Positions 26,816 to 35,125 of a DNA stretch of 57,743 nucleotides are shown in pieces. This stretch comes from Myxococcales bacterium. GTDB lineage: Bacteria > Myxococcota_A > Polyangia > Polyangiales > Polyangiaceae. The stretch covers positions 1-57,743 of the forward strand of contig SECP01000056.1 in the NCBI GenBank assembly GCA_004193285.1. Direction: 5' to 3'. The position numbers and the translations under genes were made by a program. The notes under the pieces are model-generated. The model had not been told where the DNA came from. It made no database searches and saw only the letters and a list, made by a program, of their open reading frames with translations. The stretch's first letter is position 1, and each line of letters starts with the position of its first letter.

Positions 26816-28009
26816 ATGGTGGTTGATAGCGCGTCCGAAGTCGTGGACAAGCTCCGCGAGCTACCGGATATCGCCGCGCTCTCGGGGCTCGTCACGAGGG
26901 TTTCCCTGGCGTCGGCGGTGCTGCGCCGGCCGGATTTGGCGTCCAAGTTCCACGCCCCGGCGGCGGAGTCGCTAGCCACGCTGCAGGCAGCCGGCATCAG
27001 CGCGGAGCAGGCGCAAACTCCGTTTGGGAACCCGCTCACCGCGCTGGAGCATGGGCCCGAGGGTCCGGCGGAGCGTCAGCTGCTGGGCGCGCTCCTGGCC
27101 ATCGGCGTCTCCAAGGGGCTCCCAGAAGGCGAAGGCGGGCGGGACGCGCTGGCGGCGGACCTGGTGTGGCTCGCGACCCACACCACCATCGACGCGCTGG
27201 CTTTCCTCGACGCCGCTCTTCAAGAGGGCGCCTCCGGCATGTGGGAGGCGCTCGCGCACGTCGCTCGCGATCCGGAGGCGATCGCGCCGGAGTTCGGCCG
27301 CGCGGAGGCGCTGATCGCAGCCGCCGCCATCGCGGTCAGTGGCAGCGAGGTCGCGCACCGCGCGCGGCTGCACCTGAGCCACGCCGCGACCGACAGCGGC
27401 GTCCGCGCGCTGGCGTCGGGCGCGGTGACCGCCAACGCCGAGCGGCTGGACGGCGAGATGTCGCTGCCGCCGTTCGGCCCGGTCGTGACGGCGCTGCTCA
27501 CGGTGACGCTGGTGCTCTTCGCGCTGCAGGTGGGTCGCGTGGTGCTGCGGTGGGTGCTGGCCTTCAAGCGGCCCGCTTCGATCAGCATCGGCCCGAATGG
27601 TCTGGAGCTGAACCAGCGCACCGAGCTGCTCGGCAAGGTTCTACGCGAGCGCTCGATCGTGGTGCCGCTCGGCAGCCTCGTGCGCGTGACCCGCGAGACT
27701 CGCTACGCGCGCGTCGGGATGTACGTAGGCCTCGTAGCGCTCGTGGTCGGCTCCTACTTCGGCATGGGTTTGTTCGTGGACGCGATCCGTGTTCCCGGCG
27801 GCTCGGCTTCGCTCTTCGGGCTCGCGGTGCTGATGATGGTCCTCGGCCTTGCGCTGGATTTTACGTTCTCCAACGCGGCGGACACCGTGCGCGGTAAGTG
27901 CCGCATGCTCGTCGTGCCGCAGCGAGGGCGCGTCTTCTGCCTCGGCTCGCTCGACCCGGCTCGCGCCGACGCGATGCTGTCCACGATCGCGGAAGCGGCG
28001 CGCGCTTAA
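26816..28009 (+). CDS. Membrane protein with possible split PH-like domain
   Basis: 397 residues. The N-terminal ~210 residues are helical, Ala-rich and soluble-looking (residues 1-70 include a DIAALSGLVTRVSLASAVL helix). A first membrane helix spans ~222-245 (VTALLTVTLVLFALQVGRVVL). Then SISIGPNGLELNQRTELLGKVLRERSIVVPLGSLVRVTRE resembles a bacterial PH-like beta unit. Two more membrane helices follow, then a closing strand-helix (CRMLVVPQRGRVFCLGSLDP). The function is unknown. Its TAA stop interlocks with the stop of the convergent gene at 28006. Confidence 0.6.
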   Translation: MVVDSASEVVDKLRELPDIAALSGLVTRVSLASAVLRRPDLASKFHAPAAESLATLQAAGISAEQAQTPFGNPLTALEHGPEGPAERQLLGALLAIGVSKGLPEGEGGRDALAADLVWLATHTTIDALAFLDAALQEGASGMWEALAHVARDPEAIAPEFGRAEALIAAAAIAVSGSEVAHRARLHLSHAATDSGVRALASGAVTANAERLDGEMSLPPFGPVVTALLTVTLVLFALQVGRVVLRWVLAFKRPASISIGPNGLELNQRTELLGKVLRERSIVVPLGSLVRVTRETRYARVGMYVGLVALVVGSYFGMGLFVDAIRVPGGSASLFGLAVLMMVLGLALDFTFSNAADTVRGKCRMLVVPQRGRVFCLGSLDPARADAMLSTIAEAARA

Positions 28010-29400
28010 GGCGAGCTGCGCGGCGGCTCTTCCGTCGAGACGGCGGGGGGAGGCGCCGAAGCCGATGGACGAAGGCGCGGCGAGCGCGCGCCGCCGCCCA
28101 AAAAGCCGCCCGCGAGCTCCAGCAGGGTCTCGACCTGCGAGCGAGTGAGCACGATCTCGCCACGAATGTCGGTGCCGTCGGCCTCGAAGTCGCCCTTCTC
28201 GATGAACTTCTTCTTGCTCGAGCCGAACATCACCGAGCCGAGCAAGCCAAGGTCCAGCTGGGTGGCCGCGGTCAGGGCGGCGGTGAGCGCCGCCGCGTCC
28301 GACTTCGCGAGGGGCTCCGTTTCGTCGTGAGCCAAGACGTCGATGACGATGCCGCCGTCGTCACGCGCGGTGAGCCGAAGCTCGGCGGATTTGATCGATT
28401 TGGGGATCACGATGGGCAGGCCGAGGAAAGCGCGCCAGGGCGTCGCCAGCTTGGCGAGCGCAATCTCGTCGCCTTTGGGTCGGGGTAAGCGAAACGTCTT
28501 GGGTAGGCGCGCGGCGCTGGCTTCCGCGCTCGGCGGCGTGACGACCAGGATTTGCGGCGAGGGAAAGACGAACGCGCGCTCGCCGCGATCGGCGTGCGCG
28601 TGGGCGATGGGCACCCCGCCATCCACCCAGCCGCCCTCCGGGTCGCGCGAAACGAGGAGGTCGACCGCGCCGCGCAGCCGCTCGCCGGGAACGTTGAATT
28701 GCAAGATCGCGACGACGTCGCGCGAGTCACGCAGCTGAGAGCCGACGACCAGCATGCGATCGACGTCCCGAATCGGGTCGATCTGGGTCGGGCCAAAAAA
28801 ATCCCGCCATTGATAGACGTTGCGGAGGAGCGGCCCGATGCGTGCGCCGAGCGGATGCTGCCGCACCCGATCGGTGTGCACCAAGAGCTGCACGTTCGCG
28901 TTCGGATCGACGACCTTCTTGTCGCCGATGCCAGCGACCGGGCTGCCAATCCCCTCGCCCGGCTTGTGGGTCTTGCCGGCGTCGCCTGGTGCCGCTGCGT
29001 CCTTCTCCGTTCCGGCGTCGCTCTCGGGGCTGGCGTCCAAAGCGCCCGCGTCGGGCAGCTCGGGCTTCTTTTCGGGCTTCTTGGGCGGCTTCGGCTTGGC
29101 TGCGATCGGATCGGGCTCGGTAGCGACCGGCTCGGGCTCCGCAGGCGGGGGCGCCGCGGCCGGAGTGTCGCCCGGCTTGCCCTCGGGTGAGCCTTCGTCC
29201 TCGATGATGTCGAGCGGGATCTCCGTTACCGGTGGGAGCTCCGGCCCTGCCGTGTCGCGGTTGCCGAGCAAGCTGATCAGACCGAGCAGCCCCGCGATGG
29301 GCGTGAGCGGCGCGTGCAGCACCACCGCCAGGGCCAGGAAACGCCCGATCCGACTCGGCGTCGTGTCGAGGTGCACGCGCCGGCGCGTCCGAAGGTCCAC
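28006..29400 (-). CDS. Membrane-anchored myxobacterial hypothetical protein
   Basis: 464 residues from GTG 29400 (MDLRTRRRVHL...), chosen because codons further upstream are Arg/Pro-rich and run into the divergent gene's control region. One N-terminal membrane helix (FLALAVVLHAPLTPIAGLLGLISLL) is followed by a long Pro/Glu/Lys/Asp-rich linker (PPKKPEKKPE). A ~280-residue periplasmic domain follows (DVDRMLVVGSQLRDSRDVVAILQFNV, ILVVTPP, LRLTARDDGGIVIDVLAHDE). The TonB-like architecture suggests it spans the periplasm, but no TonB-C domain is evident. It is divergent from the L,D-transpeptidase gene. Confidence 0.65.
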   Translation of the reverse strand: MDLRTRRRVHLDTTPSRIGRFLALAVVLHAPLTPIAGLLGLISLLGNRDTAGPELPPVTEIPLDIIEDEGSPEGKPGDTPAAAPPPAEPEPVATEPDPIAAKPKPPKKPEKKPELPDAGALDASPESDAGTEKDAAAPGDAGKTHKPGEGIGSPVAGIGDKKVVDPNANVQLLVHTDRVRQHPLGARIGPLLRNVYQWRDFFGPTQIDPIRDVDRMLVVGSQLRDSRDVVAILQFNVPGERLRGAVDLLVSRDPEGGWVDGGVPIAHAHADRGERAFVFPSPQILVVTPPSAEASAARLPKTFRLPRPKGDEIALAKLATPWRAFLGLPIVIPKSIKSAELRLTARDDGGIVIDVLAHDETEPLAKSDAAALTAALTAATQLDLGLLGSVMFGSSKKKFIEKGDFEADGTDIRGEIVLTRSQVETLLELAGGFLGGGARSPRLRPSASAPPPAVSTEEPPRSSP

Positions 29401-29540
29401 GCCCTGACCATAGCCTTTCGCGAAGACCTGCGCGAATACGGCGGTTTGGCCGGTGGCACGGCTGTGGCAATGCGTTCCAGCTGGCGCGTGCGCGTAGAGA
29501 ATTGGCTCGCGCGGCGCGGCTGTGGAAAGACACGGACCCA

Positions 29541-31250
29541 GTGAACGTTCAGGCTCCCCGCACGACCTCCAGGATCGCCCTGGCCCTCGCATTTCTGGCT
29601 CTCGCTTGCGAGAAGGAGCCACCGCCCGGCGCGACCGACGCGCAGGAGCGGGCAGAGGCGCCTCGGGCCGGCTCGCCAGTCTTGCCTCCGGAGCTCTCGC
29701 CACGCGCGCCGACCTCGGCGGCGGCGCCTCCCGCCGAAGCGCCCGGCGTGCCGGCGGCGCCGGAGGGGCCTTGGACAGGCCCGTGGTTCGCGGTGACCTC
29801 ACCCGCGGCCGGCATCTACAGCGAGATGTCGTTCGAGCGCAGCAAGAAGACCGGCTTCATCCGCAGCGGCGGCCGCACGCCAGTCGAGCCGGGCAAGGTC
29901 GAGAAGAAGAACTGTACCGGAGGTTGGTACAAGGTCCACAGCGGGGGCTACGTCTGCGGCAACTACGGTACGACCGATCTCAACCACCCCGACGTGAGGT
30001 TTGCGACCTCGCAGCCGAACCTCAAAGAGATTCTGCCGTACCCCTACGCGCGCAACGCCAAGAACGGCACCCCGCTCTACAAGACGGTGCCTTCGCGCGA
30101 GCAGATGGAGAAGTACGAGCCGTACCTCAAGGAGAAGCCGAAAGAAGAAGCTCCAGAGAAGGACGCGATGGCCAAGGCGGCGGCGGACGCGGTGGCGAGG
30201 AGCGCGGCGGCAGCAGCCGCGGCGGCGGTAACGCCGGACTCCGCGCTGCCGATCGCGGCGCAGGAAGGCGCAACCCAGCTCGTCCCCTCGCCCGTCACCC
30301 AAGACCCGGAGCCGGACAAGCCCTGGTGGCAGCAGGAAGACATCAAAGATCGCCTGCACCAGATGAAGCTGGATTCGCTCAGCGCGGACTCGGACGACAT
30401 TCTCGCCAAGCGCATGGTGAGCGGCTTCTACGTCGCGGTGGACAAGACGTTCCGCTGGAATGGCCGCAGTTGGTACAAGACGACGAAGGGCCTCGTCGCG
30501 CCCTCGGACCGTATGTGGCAAGCGTCCGGCTCCTCCTTCAAAGGAGTCGAGCTGGACGGCACGACGTACAAGCTGCCCCTCGGCTGGGTGTACGGTGGGA
30601 ACAAGAGCGCAGGTACGTACAATATCGACGTCGACGCCAAGACGATCAAAAACGCCAAGACGGTGGAGCGGTTCGTGGCGCTGCCGCTCACCGGGAAGTA
30701 CGTCGAGCTGCAGGGCAAAGAGTACGCGGAGCTGACCGACGGCACGTACATCAAGAAGTCACAAATCCGCATCACGGAGCCCGGCCCGCCGCCGCAAGGT
30801 TTGGCCGAGGGCGAGCGCTACGTGGACGTGGACTTGAGCTCGCAAACGCTCGTCGCTTTCGAGGGTGGGCGCGCGGTGTATGCGACCCTCATCTCCAGCG
30901 GCAAGCACTCGAAAAACAAGGAGAAGGATCACAGCACCCCAACGGGTGAGTGGCGCATTCGCGAGAAGCACATCACCACGACCATGGACGGCGACGGCAC
31001 CGCCGCGGGCGACCTCCCATACAGCATCGAGGACGTGCCGTTCGTGCAGTACTACCATCGCTCTTTCGCGCTCCACGCGGCGTTCTGGCACTCCAACTTC
31101 GGAGTGCAGATGAGCCATGGTTGCGTGAACCTCGCGCCGCTCGACGCCAAGTGGCTGTTTTTCTTCACTGGTCCACACCTGCCAGAAGGTTTCCACGGCG
31201 TTTGGTCCAACGAGAGCGCGGCCGGCTCGCGGGTCATCGTGCACGACTGA
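29541..31250 (+). CDS. L,D-transpeptidase (YkuD) lipoprotein
   Basis: 569 residues from GTG 29541. The lipoprotein signal ends LALAC, followed by a Pro/Ala linker. A central domain (~80-440) contains SH3-like segments (GIYSEMSFERSKKTGFIRSGG, NGTPLYKTVPSREQMEKYEPYL). The C-terminal YkuD catalytic domain has RYVDVDLSSQTLVAFEGGRAVYATLISSG, the ALHAAFWH His and SHGCVN with nucleophile Cys near residue 528. It cross-links peptidoglycan or attaches proteins to it in the periplasm. A later TTG (29502) would extend the N-terminus without a ribosome site. Confidence 0.9.
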   Translation: MNVQAPRTTSRIALALAFLALACEKEPPPGATDAQERAEAPRAGSPVLPPELSPRAPTSAAAPPAEAPGVPAAPEGPWTGPWFAVTSPAAGIYSEMSFERSKKTGFIRSGGRTPVEPGKVEKKNCTGGWYKVHSGGYVCGNYGTTDLNHPDVRFATSQPNLKEILPYPYARNAKNGTPLYKTVPSREQMEKYEPYLKEKPKEEAPEKDAMAKAAADAVARSAAAAAAAAVTPDSALPIAAQEGATQLVPSPVTQDPEPDKPWWQQEDIKDRLHQMKLDSLSADSDDILAKRMVSGFYVAVDKTFRWNGRSWYKTTKGLVAPSDRMWQASGSSFKGVELDGTTYKLPLGWVYGGNKSAGTYNIDVDAKTIKNAKTVERFVALPLTGKYVELQGKEYAELTDGTYIKKSQIRITEPGPPPQGLAEGERYVDVDLSSQTLVAFEGGRAVYATLISSGKHSKNKEKDHSTPTGEWRIREKHITTTMDGDGTAAGDLPYSIEDVPFVQYYHRSFALHAAFWHSNFGVQMSHGCVNLAPLDAKWLFFFTGPHLPEGFHGVWSNESAAGSRVIVHD

Positions 31251-31309
31251 AATGAGCTTAGTTTTCGGTTGACCGTGCGGCGTGGGCACGTCAATAGCTG
31301 CTCCTGACC

Positions 31310-32311
31310 ATGGACCAGTTCTCGGCCCACCTCGATCGCGGTTGGGATCTCGTGCAGCGCGGGGACCCGCGCGGGGCGGAGCTCTCCGCGAGGCGCGCTC
31401 TGGAGATCGACGCTCAGTCGCCCGAGGCCTACAATTTGCTCGGCTACGTGGCCGCGCTCAAGGGCGAGTTCGAGGAAGCGGTCGAGCACTACCGTCAAGC
31501 CATCGCTCTGGACGACACCTACCTGGAAGCGATGTTGAACGCGGCCGAGGTGTACGTGCATCCGCTGTCGGACTTCGACGAGGCCATCCGTTTGTGCGAG
31601 CTGGCCCTCGATTTGGCAGAGACAGACGACGAAGTGGTGGACGCCCTCCTGCTGATGTTCGACGCCCTGCTCGGCAAGGGCGAGGTGGACCGAGCAACGG
31701 AGCTGTCCCACCGCTTCCCGGAAGGCCCGTTCGACAACCCTCAGCACACCTTCCTGGTCGGCCGCGCTCTGTACGAGGTGGGCAACCTGGAGAACGCGAC
31801 TCCCCTCATCGAGGAGTCCGTCAAACGGTCGCCGAAGAACGCGGAGGCTTGGTACTACCTGGGCCTCGTCCGCGACGAGCGAGGAGACACCCAGGCCGCG
31901 ACGGAAGCTTTCTTGCGGTCGCGCGACTTGGACCTCACCCAGCCCAGCACCCCCGTGCTGTCTCGGGAGACGTTCGAGCTGACCGCCAAGCGCGCTCTCG
32001 CCGCGCTTTCGCCCATGCTCCGCGCGTACGTGCGCGAGCAAGAGGTATACGCGGCAGACGCGCCCGGGGTGGAGGTCGTGGTGGACGGCGTGGATCCCAG
32101 GGCATTGCTTCTCATCGACGCGGTTGGCAACGAAGGCCAGCCGAGCTCCGTCAGCGCGCGCGTGTTCGTCTACCAGCGCAATGTCGAGCGGCTGGCGGCC
32201 TCCATCGATCAAATCGAAGCCGAGATCCGCGGGGCCCTCGAGCGCGAGATCACCGCCACGTTCATCGAGCCCCAGCGGACTGATTCGTCGTCGCCGGGCA
32301 CGCTGAACTGA
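31310..32311 (+). CDS. TPR protein with degenerate zincin-like C-terminal domain
   Basis: 333 residues. Residues ~1-215 form about six TPR-like helical pairs (GWDLVQRGDPRGAELSARRALEIDAQSPEAYNLLGYV; AWYYLGLVRDERGDTQAATEAFLRSRDLD). Residues ~225-320 resemble the zincin-1 metallopeptidase family (PF06262): GVEVVVDGVDP, RVFVYQRNVERL, then ALEREITATFI where family members have a HExxH helix. Both His positions are replaced (R and A/T), so it is predicted to be catalytically dead. It is probably a protein-binding or regulatory partner. It lies just upstream of an intact zinc-peptidase gene. Confidence 0.7.
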   Translation: MDQFSAHLDRGWDLVQRGDPRGAELSARRALEIDAQSPEAYNLLGYVAALKGEFEEAVEHYRQAIALDDTYLEAMLNAAEVYVHPLSDFDEAIRLCELALDLAETDDEVVDALLLMFDALLGKGEVDRATELSHRFPEGPFDNPQHTFLVGRALYEVGNLENATPLIEESVKRSPKNAEAWYYLGLVRDERGDTQAATEAFLRSRDLDLTQPSTPVLSRETFELTAKRALAALSPMLRAYVREQEVYAADAPGVEVVVDGVDPRALLLIDAVGNEGQPSSVSARVFVYQRNVERLAASIDQIEAEIRGALEREITATFIEPQRTDSSSPGTLN

Positions 32312-32408
32312 ACGCGGCAATTTGCCTCATCGCTGCTAAACGGCACGCGACCAGCGCAAATAGAGGGGGTTTCGAGCGGGCACGGCGCGTGCAAAGCGCG
32401 GGGCAATC

Positions 32409-33497
32409 ATGCGCGTCTTTCAGTGCGAGTGCGGGGCCACCATCTTCTTCAACAACTCGATGTGCCTGAGCTGCAGTCGAGAGCTGGGCTTCCTGCCGGA
32501 CCAGCTCGACATGTCGGCTTTCACCGCTGACGCCTCGGACGTGATCGAGACGAAGCACGGCCAGTACCGCAAGTGCGCCAACTACTCGCGCGAAGGCGTG
32601 TGCAACTGGTTGCTCCCCGCCTCCTCGGACGACGAGCTCTGTCAGGCGTGCCGCCTCAATAACGTGATTCCAGACCTGAACGAGCCGGCCAATCGCGAGC
32701 TATGGCAGGAGACCGAGCTCGCCAAGCGCCGCCTCATTTACAGCTTGGACAGCCTGGGTCTTCCCGTGCTCGCCAAGGCGGATGACGCGGAGCATGGCCT
32801 CGCCTTCGATATCAAAGCCAGCACCGAGAGCGAGCGAGTACTGACGGGTCACGCAGACGGGCTCATCACTCTCAACCTGAGCGAAGCGGACGCGGCACAG
32901 CGCGAGAAGATGCGGCTCAGCCTGAAGGAACGGTACCGCACGCTTCTGGGCCACTTTCGGCACGAGGTCGGCCACTACTTTTGGGACCGGCTGGTGGCGG
33001 ACCCCGGCAAGCACGAGTCCTTTCGGGCGCTGTTCGGCGACGAGCGCGCGGACTACGCGGAGGCGCTCAAGGCCCACTACTCGAAGGGGCCGAACCCCGG
33101 TTTTTACCAGGAGTTCATCAGCCATTACGCGGCCTCGCATCCATGGGAAGACTTCGCGGAGACCTTCGCGCACTACCTGCACATGATGGACACCCTGGAG
33201 ACCGCCGAGCAGTACGGCTTCGCGACTCCGCCCCGCTCCACGCGAGACTTCGAAGGCTTGATGACCGAGTGGTACCGGCTCACGGTCGCCCTCAACTCAC
33301 TGAACCGCAGCATGGGCTTGCCGGACGCGTATCCGTTTTCGATCACGCCGCCCGTGAAGGAAAAGGTTCGCTTCGTTCACGAGCTCATCCGAAACGCGAG
33401 AGCGGCGGCCAAGCAGACGCCGGTCAAGGCGAAGCCGGCTTCGTCACCGACGCAAACGCAAACGCAAACGCAAACGCAAACCCAGGCCCAAGCCTAG
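32409..33497 (+). CDS. Putative zinc-binding metallopeptidase (PF10005-like)
   Basis: 362 residues. The N-terminal zinc ribbons are CECGATIFFNNSMCLSC and RKCANYSREGVCNWLLP...CQAC. The catalytic motif FRHEVGHYFW (HExxH) is near residue 182, and a downstream ISHYAASHPWEDFAETFAHYLHMMDTLE helix provides the third ligand. These features match the zinc-ribbon metallopeptidase family PF10005. It is cytoplasmic, with no signal. The C-terminus ends in an Ala/Lys/Pro tail and a repetitive Thr-Gln run encoded by a hexanucleotide repeat. Its stop interlocks with the convergent prenyl synthase stop (CTAG). Confidence 0.88.
   Translation: MRVFQCECGATIFFNNSMCLSCSRELGFLPDQLDMSAFTADASDVIETKHGQYRKCANYSREGVCNWLLPASSDDELCQACRLNNVIPDLNEPANRELWQETELAKRRLIYSLDSLGLPVLAKADDAEHGLAFDIKASTESERVLTGHADGLITLNLSEADAAQREKMRLSLKERYRTLLGHFRHEVGHYFWDRLVADPGKHESFRALFGDERADYAEALKAHYSKGPNPGFYQEFISHYAASHPWEDFAETFAHYLHMMDTLETAEQYGFATPPRSTRDFEGLMTEWYRLTVALNSLNRSMGLPDAYPFSITPPVKEKVRFVHELIRNARAAAKQTPVKAKPASSPTQTQTQTQTQTQAQA
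33450..33479 (+). repeat. Hexanucleotide tandem repeat (ACGCAA)5
   Basis: Five perfect ACGCAA units plus a partial sixth encode alternating Thr-Gln at the C-terminus of the metallopeptidase. The 6-bp unit keeps frame, so slippage changes only tail length. Confidence 0.9.
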
Positions 33498-34504
33498 GCG
33501 GCGCGGCGCGCTAGCTCGGAGGCGACGTTCTCGAGCAGCACTCGCGCCGGCCCCGGCACGAGTGAGCTCAGCGCGTCGACCGCGGTCTGCGTGTAGTGGC
33601 TGGCCCGGCGGCGCACTTCGTCACAGGCCCCGGTCTCGATCACGGCTTGGCTCACGAGCTGCACCGGCTCGCGGTCGCCGGCGTGGATGCGCCGCAGCGA
33701 CTGCGCGAGCTCCGGGCGACGCGCCACTGCAAGCACGAGCGGCAGCGTGAGCTTGCCTTCGCGAAGATCCGCGAGGAGTGACTTGCCGGTGTGCTCACCC
33801 GAATAGTCCAGCACGTCGTCCACGAGCTGAAAGGCGATCCCGAGCCGCTCCCCAAAGCCGCTCAAACGTTCTTGATCGGCCGGGCTCGCTCCCGCGACGC
33901 GGGCGCCGTTGCGCGTGGCCCACGCAAACAGAGAAGCGGTCTTGTCCCGGAGGATGCGCTCGTAGGTCGCCTCCGTTACGTCCAGCTCGCTACGGCCGCG
34001 CAGCTGGATGATTTCGCCTTCGACCAGCTGCCGTAGGGTGCCGATGAGATCCGGCATGACCGCCGGTGCGTGCCGGGCGGTGCGGTCCAGCGCGCTGACT
34101 AGCAGCAGATCTCCGGCGAGCACGCTGATCCCGTTGCCCCACTGCAGCCGAGACGTGGGCGCGCCGCGACGCTCCATGCCCTCGTCGATGACGTCGTCGT
34201 GCAGCAGAGTGGCGGAGTGAACGAGCTCGGAGACCACCGCGAGCTCACGCGCTTGGTCGTTGATGCCGCCGAAGCACGCCGCACTAAGGAGCATCGCGAT
34301 CGGTCGCACCCGCTTGCCGCCGCGCATGACCAGGTGGCGGGCTGCATCCGCCCCGGGCGCCGGGCCAGCAGAAACCGCGCCGTGGAGTGTGCTCTCCACC
34401 CACCTCAGATCGTCCGCCAGAAGCTCCTGCACGGACTGAATCCGGCGCTCGAGCCGGAGGTCCTCGGCGACGTGCGACGCGGCGGCCGTACCGAGCACGC
34501 TCAT
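33494..34504 (-). CDS. Polyprenyl diphosphate synthase
   Basis: 336 residues from ATG 34504 (MSVLGTAAASH); GTG 34588 would add 28 residues. First Asp-rich motif DDVIDE in LVHSATLLHDDVIDEGMERRG; GGKRVRP upstream; second Asp-rich motif LVDDVLDYSG near residue 220. These are diagnostic for trans-prenyltransferases. The length and N-terminal region fit the long-chain (octaprenyl/nonaprenyl, IspB-like) class that makes the quinone side chain, but chain length cannot be read directly. It is divergent from the small membrane-protein gene at 34644. Confidence 0.9.
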   Translation of the reverse strand: MSVLGTAAASHVAEDLRLERRIQSVQELLADDLRWVESTLHGAVSAGPAPGADAARHLVMRGGKRVRPIAMLLSAACFGGINDQARELAVVSELVHSATLLHDDVIDEGMERRGAPTSRLQWGNGISVLAGDLLLVSALDRTARHAPAVMPDLIGTLRQLVEGEIIQLRGRSELDVTEATYERILRDKTASLFAWATRNGARVAGASPADQERLSGFGERLGIAFQLVDDVLDYSGEHTGKSLLADLREGKLTLPLVLAVARRPELAQSLRRIHAGDREPVQLVSQAVIETGACDEVRRRASHYTQTAVDALSSLVPGPARVLLENVASELARRAA

Positions 34505-34643
34505 GCCCGGTCCGAGGCCCAGCGAGGAACTATCTTCGAGTTTCTGAGCTTTCAAATTCTTGTGAAACCAGTATGGAGTAGGCTGCACCGAAGGTCAACG
34601 AGGGGTTTGACGGGCGACCGTCCTTCCGGCACAAGGCACTCTG

Positions 34644-35111
34644 ATGGCCGCCTCATCCCGCGCTCCGATGACGCCGCTCGAGCGCCGTCGGCTCACTGGC
34701 CGGCGCGTTGGAATCGCCCTGTTCGCTACTTTGGTATCGGGGGCGACGCTGCTTTGGACCATAGAGATCCTGACCACGGTGTGGGGCAGCGCCCCGGCGA
34801 GCCCTGCCGGCTGCGCGGCAGGGACCAGCAAGCTGGAGCGAGCGGTGGAGCGAGCCCGCCTCGCTTACGCCACCGGCTCGGGCGAAGAGGACGAGCGCGC
34901 CGCGTTGGCCCGCTACCGTGGTGCCCTCGAGCCGGAGTGGGCCGAGCGCAAAGCGGTCGAGGCCGCCTGCCTCCAAGACGCGGCCGGGCGCAAGCGCCTG
35001 AAGGACGTGGTCGCTCTGCGCTATGCCGAGGAGCATGCGGTGAGGTATGAGTCGCTCGGCCTCGCGCCGCTTCGGCGCAAATTGAAGGGGACGCCGCCGT
35101 CCTCCCTGTAA
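34644..35111 (+). CDS. Hypothetical single-pass membrane protein
   Basis: 155 residues. A basic N-terminus (LERRRLTGRRVG) is followed by one membrane helix (IALFATLVSGATLLWTIEILTTVW), then a helical, Arg/Glu/Ala-rich soluble region (RAVERARLAYATGSGEEDERAALARYRGALEPEWAERK). It is predicted N-in with the domain outside. No family was recognised. It lies 14 bases before the DEAD-box helicase gene and could be co-transcribed. Confidence 0.55.
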   Translation: MAASSRAPMTPLERRRLTGRRVGIALFATLVSGATLLWTIEILTTVWGSAPASPAGCAAGTSKLERAVERARLAYATGSGEEDERAALARYRGALEPEWAERKAVEAACLQDAAGRKRLKDVVALRYAEEHAVRYESLGLAPLRRKLKGTPPSSL

Positions 35112-35125
35112 ACGAAACGCATCCG

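Noticed and set aside
26596..27039. 147-codon minus-strand frame across panD and the next gene
   Set aside because: It lies opposite panD's 3' end and has shadow composition with no signal or motif.
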